From Metopolophium dirhodum (taxonomy: Eukaryota; Arthropoda; Insecta; Hemiptera; Aphididae): 64,000 nt of DNA. The notes below the pieces were generated by a model. That model had not been told where the DNA came from. It saw only the letters and a list, made by a program, of their open reading frames with translations, and ran no database searches. The position numbers and the translations under genes were made by a program. Shown here in pieces: positions 50,160 to 61,704 of this stretch (the first letter of the stretch is position 1; each line of letters opens with the position of its first letter). The DNA lies in assembly GCF_019925205.1 (NCBI RefSeq), contig NC_083567.1, positions 13,144,001-13,208,000 on the forward strand, given 5' to 3'.

Positions 50160-51545
50160 AAAGCAGATAAGTGGGTGTCTGCTATATAGTAGGTTAAAAG
50201 TGGGTCCTGTAATGGATGGTGTTAAATTTGAATTCAATGTTTCAATATTATTGTATACGAAAAACAATTCTGTACAGAGACAGTTTGTCAGCCTAGGATA
50301 TTTTATATAATATTTATATTGTTATTATTAATACGGTAGCCGGTAAGTTGAATTAATATTATATTTCGATATTTGTATAAAACAATATACATGAGAAATT
50401 TCAAGTACTAACGAATAATATTCTTAAAATAAAACACTAAACTAAACTCGTTCTTCTTCATTTAAACTTTGTCCAAATTTGAACATAAAATAACTATGAA
50501 AAAAACTGAGTTTTAATATTTTATAGATACATGCAACCTTGTTTTACATTTTCAATCCTTATAATCCTAATATTTTTCAACTGATATTGTAACAATATTT
50601 GGAGCACCTTGTATTAAATGTTCACGCTTTTTGATCCAACAATTAATTTCATTTATAGAAAAAAAAAAACCAAAAATATTGAAATATTTGAAATTTAAAA
50701 GCCGTAAACCGCTTTAAATGAGTCATTTGATGATTATATATACTATATTATGATAGAATGATAGATATTTTAAAATTGTATCAAGTATGTATACAAATTG
50801 ATAAAATAAACATCTGGTGTAAATTTCAAGTATTAACAGCATAGATAATATATTATCTATGTTTAACAGTTATTCGTTTTAGAATTACAACAAATAAGAA
50901 AATCGCTACATGATAAATTAAGTGAATATCTAATGTTGTAAAAATTTGAACTTCAAACGCTCATAAAAATTGAATACATTCCGGTAAACGTTTTTTTTTT
51001 TTGTTGATAAAGGTGGACAAACATATGAGGAATCTTGAATAAAATTTTCAAATCTTAGATTTAAAAAAAAAATATTTAATGAATTTCTAAAAAAATAATT
51101 CAAAATTTGTACTTTAAATGCTTATAAAAAAAATTGTAACTACTTTCAAGATTTTTGACCCAACAAATACAATTTTATTAACATTTATAGAAAAATCTAA
51201 AAAAATTGGAATCTTAAAATATTCGTAAACAAGTCAAAATATTTTGAAAATGTTATAGTGTAAAGAAAATGCTAATAGGTATAAACATTCAGTGAAAATA
51301 TCATCTATCTACTGTCATTTGTTTTAGAATTAAACCAAAATCTATAATCGATTTTGTTGAAAACAGATCTTGCGGTATTTTTCCCGGCGCTTAAGTACCA
51401 ACTAGATTTACTTTCCTATTAGAAAAGATGCTATTGAAGAAAATCTAAACGTTTTTACTGTCCTAAAAGATGATGACAGACCCAAAAAAAAAATGAATAA
51501 AAAAAAACACAAAGAAATGTAAATACCGTTACATTTATCATTCCG
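50160..51545. repeat. 1.4-kb non-coding repeat, copy 2
   Basis: Starts gcagataagtgggtgtctgc and shares with copy 1 (43829-45300) the landmarks 'gttaaatttgaattcaatg', 'aaaaacaattctg', the 'aaagtaccaactagatt.actttcctat' block and the end 'gatgatgacaga.cc'. It is more diverged and slightly shorter. It ends about 100 bases before the splice acceptor of the first coding exon of ZNFX1, so it probably sits in the 5' untranslated intron. Confidence 0.65.
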
Positions 51546-51655
51546 CCCAGTAACTAAAAATTAAAACAGTAAAAAAATGTAGGTATTTTTTTTTTAAAAA
51601 AAGTTTAAAATTACTAATTTAATATTTTCTGTATTTATACCATAACAGGATACAA

Positions 51656-51661
51656 ATGTAA
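51656..51661 (+). promoter_or_regulatory. Start-stop upstream ORF (ATGTAA)
   Basis: An ATG immediately followed by TAA, in the context acaaATGT, 30 bases before the ZNFX1 start codon and just after a likely acceptor (cataacag at 51649). If the exon begins there, the mRNA leader carries a minimal uORF. Start-stop elements can stall ribosomes and lower downstream translation. Confidence 0.4.
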
Positions 51662-51691
51662 CCACACTATCAGCCAAATATTGAAAAAATA

Positions 51692-54600
51692 ATGTATAAT
51701 AATAGATACACAAACCAGAATGACCGTGGTCAAAATAACCAGCATAGAAGATTCAGAACAAATCCATCAGTAAATGCAGAAAACGACCAATTTGATTTTA
51801 AGTCATCCAAGCAAAATGAACGGTTACAGCCCAGTAGTTCTACTACAAAAGAACAATGGAGAAAACAACAGAAATCACCAAATAGACGAGAACGATGGGG
51901 AAAAAAACAAAATTTTGGAAATAGACAAGAACATTGGAGACCACAATATAATTCAGAAACTAGACAAGAACAATTAAATTTCAAACAAAACTCTGAAAAT
52001 AGACAAGACAGATGGGGAGGTAAAAAAATTGAGCAAAATGAGTATCCTGATAACAGCACAACTGAAAAAAAAATCATAAACAAGTATAGTTTTGGATTTA
52101 AACGCCTTGAAGAATTATGTAGCAAGGACCCATCTGAGATTGTATTTGTGATGTCAAATAAAGTTAATGGATTCATGGACCTATTTAAACAAAATAAAGA
52201 ACCTGATTGGATTTTTTTGCTTATGAAAGTATCAGCTAAGATTTGTTCTACTGAATTAATACAAAGCAAAACATTCTTACTAACAGAACTTATATGTAAT
52301 CAATTTTTTGATCATCTAAAAACATATATATTGAGTACACCAACAGAGAAAAACTTAAATCGATGCAACAATATGAATATATTTTATGAAGATTGTTTAG
52401 TTGTGTTTCAATCAATAACTACATTATTTCCAAAAACAGCAGAAGAAAAATTAAAGGAAATAATAGTAAGTAGTAATATTGCTTTAAATGGTATTAAAAG
52501 TTATTGTAATCATATAAAAATTGATGAAACTACAGTAATTAAAATGAATGAATTGCTAGAAAAACTCAAGGCTACAGTCTTAACGGAGGAATTAAAATTG
52601 AAAGAAAAATTAGTTATTGAAAATATTGCCCAACTAATGCCTCCACCTGAAAATTTTAGAGAACTAACTGTATATCCAACCGCAATTGATCTTGAATGTG
52701 GAGAACGATTTTTACGACCTAATATCTCCAAAGGAGCTTATCAGAATGTTGAACACTATTTAGACGTTCAATTTCGTCTTTTACGTGAAGATTTTATTGC
52801 TCCATTACGAGAAGGTATACAATTTTATAAAGAAACAATAAACGATGAACGTCAACATCAGCGTCGAAAGAAGATAAATAATATCCGTATTTATCGTGAT
52901 ATTGAATTTGAAAAAAAAGGTGAATTTGTTCGTGATAAATATGGTTATCTAGTAAACTTTGACAAAAAAAAAAAATTAAGAATCAACTGGGAAATGGCAA
53001 AACGATTCATGTATGGATCTTTATTACTGTTTTCCGAAAATAATTTTAAAACTTTTTTTTTGGGTATTGTTTTGGAGCGAAAGATTGAACTTTTGAAACA
53101 AGGTAAGTTAATTGTGGAATTATTAGAAGATGAAAAACCTATATTTAATACATCTCTTACTATGGTAGAGAGTGAAGTGTTTTTTGAACCATATAAATGT
53201 TCAATGGACGTTCTTAAAAATATTAATAGTCATAGTTTCCCTATGGAAAAGTATATAATATCAGCTTGTAATAAAATAGACTATCCATATTATATTGATG
53301 AGTTACCTGAACACACCTGCTATGTAATTGATGATTTGATTAAATTCCAAGTACTGAGTCAAAATCATTGGCCTACTAAAGAACAGCTAGGACTTGATGA
53401 AATGCAATTTGGAGCATTTAGAGCGGCGTTGACACATGAATTTACAGTTATTCAAGGGCCACCTGGTACTGGAAAAACGTTCATTGGATTGAAAATTATG
53501 AAAACAATTATAAATAATTTATACAACAAGCCATTTCTCACCAAACCAATTTTAGTAGTGTGTTACACAAATCATGCTTTAGATCAGTTTATGGAAGGTA
53601 TATTGAGTTTCACAAACAAAGTTATAAGAATTGGAGGTCAATCTAAGTCAGAAATATTAGAAAAATATAGTTTAAGGAATATATCTCGTATGTACAGAAG
53701 ATCCATTACAACTAATAGAGGTCTTCATAATATTGGTGACCAAGTCAAAACTACTATGGAGAACATAAAATATTTTAAGAAATGTAGTGAAGTTGTATCA
53801 TACAATGCTGGGATATTAGAATTATCATTATTGAAAAATGGTATGCCTAATCAATATCATAAATTTTTTAAAACTACTTTGGACCTTCTATCTTGGTTAT
53901 TTCAAGATTTTGATTATTTTAGTGTAGACCCAATTGGGTTTATAACTGGAATTAGCAATGAGTTGATTAATAGAGTTTATAATTCAGAAAAATTGTTAGA
54001 AATTAAAAAAGTAGTGGTTGAAGATGATGATGAAGAAAAGCGATATGAACCAGATTACTTAGATCTAGAACAAAACAATAAAGATATTGTAATTTATAGT
54101 ATAACATTAGACGACATAAAAAATGCTTGCAAAGAACTACTTGAGGAGAGTATACGATTAGAGAATCTATCAAACGTAAGTGTACATTTTTTTAATGAAT
54201 CTGAAGAAGCCAAATTCAACTTTGGTGTAATGGAAAAAGTACATGATTATTTTGAATATATGTTGAATTTAATTGATACTGATATTGAACTACCACAAAA
54301 AATGACAGATATATACGTGTTAAATATGAGACAAAGATGGTCTTTATATTTTAGTTGGGTAAAAGAAACAAAAGAGATGTTCAATCCAAAAATAATAGAT
54401 TATGAACAAAAGTATACTCGAGTATATAAGCAATATGCTGAATTAAGAGAGTTGGAAAATGTAGAGCTTCTAAATAAGATGCATGTAATAGCATTAACTA
54501 CTACTGGTGCTGCTAAACACAGAATAATGTTGGAGGGATTAGAATCACCTATTGGTAAACATTAAAATTTTAAATTACTCTTTTAAACAAATATAATTGT

Positions 54601-57600
54601 TGACATTAATTTTCAGTGGTCGTTGAAGAAGCTGCCGAAGTTTTGGAAGCACACATTGTTTCTTCTTTAACAAGTCACTGCCAACATCTAATATTAATAG
54701 GTAGATTTTTATAATTTACCACATGAAAAAATATCTATAAGTTCATAATTTTTCATTTTAAAGGTGACCATAAGCAACTACGTCCTAGTAATGCAGTTTA
54801 CAAATTGGCAAAAGATTTTAATTTTGATATTTCATTGTTTGAACGTATGGTCAATAATGAAGTACCTTGTTACACGTTAGGAGAACAACATAGAATGCGT
54901 CCAGAAATAGCATCTCTAATAACTCCATCAATATACAATGAATTGAAAAATCATATTTCTGTTCACAATAGAGAACACATTCGTGGTGTTACAAAAGATT
55001 TATTCTTCCTAAATCATAATAAATTTGAAAACGAAGTATGTTATATTTCTGATGGTATTTAATCATCTCATGATGATCTAAGTCAATTAATACAATTTGA
55101 TGACCATTTAGGTTGAGGAAATTTCAAGCAAAAGTAATGATCATGAAGCTAGATTTTTAATTATGTTTGCTAGACATTTAATTTTACAAGGATACAAAAC
55201 TGATCAAGTGACAATATTAACGACTTACAGTGGTCAATTATTTCAAATTCGTTCAGTAAGTAACATACTTTTTTCAAACTAATGTTTGTATGTTTTGTTT
55301 ACAATAATAATAATTATTATTTCATTTATTTAATTACAATATCAATATAAATATGATATACAAGATAAAACAATATAAATGTATAAATTAGAATACAAAT
55401 ATTATTCAAAGTATTATTATCATTATTATCATTTTTTCATTACCTATTTATTTAGAAGTATAAAATATAAAAGTATGAATCATTCATTGTATAATATCTT
55501 TTAATATAGTTAAGAAAAAAACACGCAATATTAGAAGGCATGAAGATCACTGTGGTAGATAATTATCAAGGAGAAGAAAGTGACATAATTTTGCTATCAT
55601 TAGTTAGAAGCAATGAAAAGGGAAATGTAGGATTTTTGAAAACTGAGAACAGAATTTGTGTTGCATTGTCAAGAGCTAAGTATGGACTTTACATAATGGG
55701 TAACATGGACAATTTGTACAACTCTGGTAATTTGTGGAAACAAATAAAAGAAACATTAGAAAATCAGGGTTCATATGGTAAAAATATATTATTTATTAGT
55801 ATTATTAAGATAAATTTTAAATTATTAACATGATTTGTTTTAAGGTGATGAATTGACTTTAGAATGTGCTGTTCATTCTGGTATTATGACAAAGGTTGCA
55901 AAAAGTGAAGATTTTAATATTATTATGGAAGGAGGTTGTTCCATGTTGTGTAAATCGTTGCTATTGTGTGGTCATTATTGTTCAAGTGTATGTCATTCTT
56001 ATGACCGTGATCATTTAGAATTTAAATGCAGGGAACCGTGTAACAAGTAAAATTATTTTATTTTTTTATTTTTTAAGATAATTTTAATATTATTGTATAA
56101 TAGGTTCTGTGATTATAACCATCCTTGTAAAAAAACATGTTACATGGATTGTGGAGATTGTCTTGTGCTATTGAACAAAGAGTTACCATGTGGTCATGAA
56201 TTAACATTACAATGTTTTGTTGATGTTCTTACTTATCCGTGTGAAGAAATGGTTGGATTTTTATAATTTTTCTTTAATGTATTATTTTCTTTACATAATT
56301 TTCCTTATTAAAATTTAGGTGGAAGCTTTCCTAGAAATATGTGGTCATACAATTTTAAAAAAATGTCACGCCAAAAAACCCATCTGTTCATATAAATGTA
56401 TAGATCGATTAGATTGTGGTCATGCTTGTGAAAAAAATTGCCACAAGGATGATGATCCAGATCATGAAGAGGTAGTTGTAGTATATAAAAAGTGTTTTAT
56501 ATTATAAGAATTATATTGTAATAATTTTATAATTTTATAAATTTATCCACAGTATAAATGCTTAAAACCTTGCGCAAATATAAACAAAATGTGCTCTCTA
56601 AGTCACAAATGTCAAAAGATGTGTTATGAAGACTGCTCGCTGTGTACTGTTAAAGTTAAGAAAGTTTTGCCTTGTGGACACACAAAGAATGATGTGCCTT
56701 GTGGATTAAATATCAATGACATTAAATGTATTCTTCCATGTACCCGTAAATTAACATATTGTGTCCATAAATGTCAATCTAAATGCCATGAAAAATGTAA
56801 ACCTTGTGAAAATCAAGTAAGTTAAATATTTTATTGTGTTTTTCTGTTTTGTTTATTTAACTTTATTTATTTATTTATTTTCAGGTAGTAAAAGTTATAC
56901 CAGACTGTGGCCATTCAATTACAATGAAATGTAAAACTTTACCAGAACGTAAGCTTTGCACTAAGAAATGTAACCGAACTTTAAATTGTGGGCATATGTG
57001 TAAGAATTTTTGTGCAGACGAATGTACAACTAAAGATTGTGAGGAAATAGTATTGCAAAAAAATAGTAAACTTGCTTGTGGTCATAATAGCGTTTGGGTT
57101 TTATGTTGTGACAAAGATAAAGGTAATTTTTGTTTGTTATTGTACTATTTTTATTTGTAACAATTTTTTTTGAATTGGTTAATGGAGCACATTTCATGAT
57201 TTTTCTTTTGTATTGTTTGTACAGTACTTATTAACATTTTACTTTTATATATTTATATTAGTATGTCACGATGAATTTATTATAGTACTGATAATAAGAA
57301 TATTTTTAAAAAAAATTTCGATCTTGTTTTTATTAAATATTTGGAAATCATGTTTAATTATGTAAACCATTGTCTCTTTTGGTTAGTAATACTTATATTC
57401 AGTAAATTAGAAATTCAAAGTAAAAATAATATTTTATAGAGTTCAGACTGGACAGCCAATATCTACTTGATAAATGCCGTGAACCATGTTTACAAAAATT
57501 AAATTGTAATGATATTTGTTTGGGAACATGTGGAGAATGCAAACAAGGACGCATACATGTACCTTGTAATGAAATTTGTAACAAGATAAACCCATGCAAT

Positions 57601-60284
57601 CATACGTATGTAATTAGTTTTTATTAAAATTCTATGGATTAATTTATAAACTCTTAAATAATAATTTATTTTTACAGATGTAAATTCCCCTGTAAAGAAC
57701 GATGTCCACCTTGTAATCAGAAATGCATTTACTCTTGTGTGCATTCTAGATGTACTCGTCTGTGTGGTGCTGCATGTGTACGGTGCAAGGTAATGACTAA
57801 TATCCCCAAAAAAATAAAAATGAATGAATTTCTTGTTTTTAACTTTGATTTTTATTTCCACTATCTTTAATGGATTTTATGTTAGTAATATTATGGTCGT
57901 GGGTGGATGAATAAATTACATCCTGTTGAATATACTTGAACCTTATAATCATGACGTATATTTTGTTAATTTTATAAACAGGAAAAATGTGAGTGGAAGT
58001 GTCCACATTTGAAATGTACCAGAAAATGTTTTGAATTATGTAATCGATATCCATGTTATGAGCCTTGCAAGTTCAAGTTGAAATGTGGGCATGATTGTAT
58101 AGGTTTTTGTGGTGAACCGTGTCCTCCCCTATGTCGCGTTTGTCAAGAAGATGAAGTTACTACAATAGTTTTTGGCAATGAAGATGAACCAAATGCAAGG
58201 TATACTGGAAGGAATAACTGATAAATATTATTTTTTTTTTTTCTATTACAAATTATTAATTAGGGAAGTTAATAAATTATTGTAATATTGTTAGTTTAAA
58301 TGAAATTCAAATTTATCTATTAATTTGTATATATTTGTTGAAGCTTATAATTCATGTTGGCATGACACATTAAGGTTATAATATGTTATATAATTATATC
58401 TGGCTTGAAATCAGAATTTTTTCTAGGGAGGTGTTTAAGTTTTATTTTTAAACATAATATGTGTGGAGCTTTACACACTCACCACTATAGCCAAGAATCT
58501 CCATATTAATAACAACTAATATAAAATAGAATGTAAATAATATATTATTTGCATAAATACCGTCGAGAGGGGTACTTCAATACTAAAACCATGCCTATGC
58601 CCACACCACTGAATTATATTATATTCTTATAATAATTAAGAGGATGTTACACCTACATTTGTTGTCTCAGTCTTACAAGTGAGTAACATAAAAAATTGTA
58701 CACTCAGCAGAACATGTGTTGTGTAGCTGCGTTAGTTAAAAAAATAGAGTGAATTGACCTATTATAAAATGTAAAGAAAAGATTATTATCTGGGCAATCT
58801 CATCGGATTTTTATTATATTTTAATTTTAAAGCGAGTTATGAGTATTTTAAGATGTACAAACAATTAAAAATTTTTAAAATACTCATAACTCGCATTAAA
58901 ATATAATAAAAATCCGATAAGATTGGCTAGATAATAATCTTACCTTTACATTTTATAAGAGGTCAACTCACTAATTTTTAAACCAACAGAGCTAAACGTC
59001 TTATGCTGAGCTTACAATTTGCTATGTTACACACTTGTAAGATGGGGACAACAAATGTCGGTGTAACAACCTTTTAATTATTATAAGAATGTAATATAAT
59101 TCAGTGGATTCTTAAAAATGATTATGTCATAGAACCGATAAAACAACAAATAATAAAATATTTGCATCAACTGGGTTTGTTTTTTCTATATATTATTTCA
59201 TTTCTATGTGATATTTTTTAGGTTTGTTTATTTAGAAGATTGTGAACACACCATAGAATCTGAAGCTTTAACACAATGGATGAACCAAAATGATGAAGAA
59301 ATATGTTTGAAACAGTGTCCTTTATGTAAAACACCAATTCTAAAAACCCAACGTTTTATGAACCAAGTGAAAGTTATATTAGAAGACATATCTAATATAA
59401 AAACAAAACAGTATGGAGCACTATCTGTAATCCGCGGCAACACAAAAACAATAATCAATTCATTAAAATCCTTGAATAATAATTTTTTTTCATATTATAT
59501 TTGTGATACAAATGATAGATGTAATATAATCAAACATTTATGGGATGCATTTTGCAAGCCTTTATTAGCATCTTTGAATAATAAACGTTCAAAGTTCTCT
59601 TTACCTGCCAAGGACATTGAATCATTAAATTTTGTCATTGATTTGTTTAAGTCTACTTCAAAGTATAAAAATAGAATTCAAGAAATCAAAGATGTCCAAA
59701 GAAAAGAATCGATTATTAATCACTTTGATTGGATTCTTTCTGTTGCATTCAGTTATGCGCAGCAGTTGTCAAATCAGCAAAAATTTGATATCAACATGGA
59801 GATGGCGCGTGGTGCAAGGATTATGAGTTTATTTGAGATCATGTCCAATACAAAATTTCAGATGGCACAAAATGATTTATACAATTCTTATGCAGTGGAG
59901 TTAAAAGACTTAGTTGGAAATATGGAAGCTCTATTAATGTCTTGTAAAATATACACTGTTGACAGAGATACGGAAATACAAAAGTTTACCGAGTTAATTG
60001 ATGAGAAATTTGATGGGATTGCAATTATAACTGATGAAGAAAGACAGATGATTCATGCCGCTATGTCCGTCAATTTTTCAGGAGGCATTAAAGCTCAAGG
60101 ACATTGGTGTAAATGTCCGAATGGCCATATTTATTGTGTTACAGAATGTGGAGGGCCAATGCAGAAATCGGTTTGTCCTGAATGTAAAGTGGAAATTGGC
60201 GGACAGAGTCACAGACATGTTTCAGGGATTACCGTAGCATCAGAGATGGATGGCGCAAGAAATCTCATGTACCAAAGACCATAA
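51692..60284 (+). CDS. ZNFX1: ZNFX1: NFX1-type zinc finger SF1 helicase
   Basis: Fourteen coding exons: 51692-54554, 54617-54700, 54764-55035, 55112-55255, 55510-55777, 55845-56046, 56104-56251, 56319-56471, 56553-56816, 56885-57122, 57440-57605, 57678-57789, 57982-58199, 59222-60284; 6195 bases, 2064 residues (human about 1918). The order is: a polar N-terminus with five 13-residue repeats (51-115); a helical region; a UPF1-like helicase with Walker A GPPGTGKT (589-596), EEAA (958-961), EQHRMRPE, DNYQGEESD and VALSRAK; a row of Cys/His NFX1-type fingers (about 1212-1700); a RING-like segment (CEH...CPLC); and a C-terminal RZ finger (CKCPNGHIYCVTECGG, CPEC, about 2000-2040). In mammals ZNFX1 senses dsRNA; in worms it acts in small-RNA inheritance. 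A 5' untranslated intron is likely. The insect role is unknown. Confidence 0.95.
51842..52036 (+). repeat. Five-unit 39-base coding minisatellite in ZNFX1
   Basis: Residues 51-115 are five consecutive 13-residue units: TTKEQWRKQQKSP, NRRERWGKKQNFG, NRQEHWRPQYNSE, TRQEQLNFKQNSE, NRQDRWGGKKIEQ. The consensus is roughly NRQExW(x)KQNSE. The unit is rich in arginine, glutamine and tryptophan and probably disordered; RNA contact is a guess. Confidence 0.8.
58606..59107. mobile_element. Fold-back element, copy 2, in ZNFX1 intron 13
   Basis: About 502 bases that fold on themselves. The left arm starts ccactgaattatattatatt and the right end is its reverse complement, ending ataattcagtgg. The inner arms also mirror (gcgagttatgagtatttt / aaaatactcataactcgc, around 58835 and 58880). 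Shared landmarks with the element at 27845-28560 define a family. It lies between the last two coding exons. No coding capacity. Confidence 0.8.
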
Positions 60285-61704
60285 GAATAATAAGGATACC
60301 TATTTATTCAGAAATTACTATTTTATCAGTTTAATTTTACAAAGATTCGATGTTATATTTGGATTTAATTAATTTTTTCATGTTTAAAACAATAATATAA
60401 GTAAAATTGTGGATAAGAGCCTAAGTGTGTAGTATACAAGACTGGCTTTATCACTTTTAATATAATATATTGACAAATCCAAAAAAAGTTTTACATAATT
60501 TTATAAATTGACATCTTTATGAAAATAACCTACAGTTACACCAAGGTTTATTGATTATAATATAGATAAAGATTATTATTTAAAGTGTACAACAGGGTTC
60601 TTTGATTTTTATATTATTATTTATGTATTAATTAAATTTATCTTGCAAATTTACCTAAAATACGTTATATAACAGTAGACATTAGAGATGTTCCGGGTAC
60701 CCGGCAATTATTCGATGGCGGGGTACTTGATATCATATTTAAGACTTGGCTCTTACTCGGTACCGGCGTAATAACTACATTTTTACTCGAGTCATATCCA
60801 ATGGCAAATGCTGATAATCTATTTATAAATATATGCATACAAATTAATATAACGGGAAAAATCTAAAATTCTAGGGCAATAAATTATAATTTATTTTGGT
60901 ACATATTGGAATAACTGAACTGATTTACAATAGCCAGTTGATTATAAACAAATCATGTTTTTCTTCTACGAATTACAAAAATAAACCTCCTGTTTACTGT
61001 CTAATATTTATATAGTTGATACTTGGTACTTTTTTTAATATTCAATTTGTATTTACATTTTTACTCGACTTATACTCAACACCCGATCAGTGTTAAAATT
61101 TTTACTTTAAAATATTAAATAATATTTACATTAAAAATTGTATACGTACTCCATACAAGCAACGTTTGTGTCGAGACCAAAGTATGAACATTTAACAAAA
61201 GGTTCATATTATAGTGTTGCTTACAAAACATTTTATTATTCTATAAATACAATATATAATACCTACAAAGACATAATATTTAATTTCCACACATATTTCT
61301 TCTTTTTCGTAATAGCTTTAAAACAAAATCAATGATACTACTAAAATATATTCATAAATCAGAAAAAAAAATGTTTATATTTTGCCATAATATATATGTA
61401 CTTATAAGTCTGAATTATTTATATATTACTATAATTATTATTTTTTTATCACTACACTTAATAAATTAGTTATTACTTATTTGTCTGAATATGTTTTATT
61501 AAATACTTTGTAAAGGACAGATGCCCGTTAATACATGACATAAATAATTTGCTGCCCATTTGGAATACTTGACGTTCTAATGTAAATAATTAAGTTTACC
61601 AACTCAGCAACCCACACATTGATAAATAATATCTTCCATAGATTAGGCATCACATCTTAAAATATTAATAATATAATATGAGTTAATAGTTAAAATACAA
61701 AATC
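60285..61704. other. Convergent intergenic region
   Basis: 3' untranslated sequence of ZNFX1 and the 3' side of the MULE-derived locus. AT-rich; a GC-richer patch at 60685-60765 (gggtacccggcaattattcg) may be a degraded transposon end. The frame at 61138-61335 is low complexity. Confidence 0.5.

Larger units (their letters stand above)
40948..51649. other. Gene-poor, transposon-rich region
   Basis: Ten kilobases with no intact gene. It holds hAT MITEs (41582-41917, 49513-49682), a Tigger-like transposase relic (42545-42792), two copies of a 1.4-kb repeat (43829-45300, 50160-51545), a small palindrome (45405-45471), a LINE 3' end (45643-45935), a small MITE (49395-49503) and a TCTAGA-rich tract (48637-48671). 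The frame at 48056-48301 lacks a recognised domain. The right part should include the promoter and first non-coding exon of ZNFX1. Confidence 0.6.
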
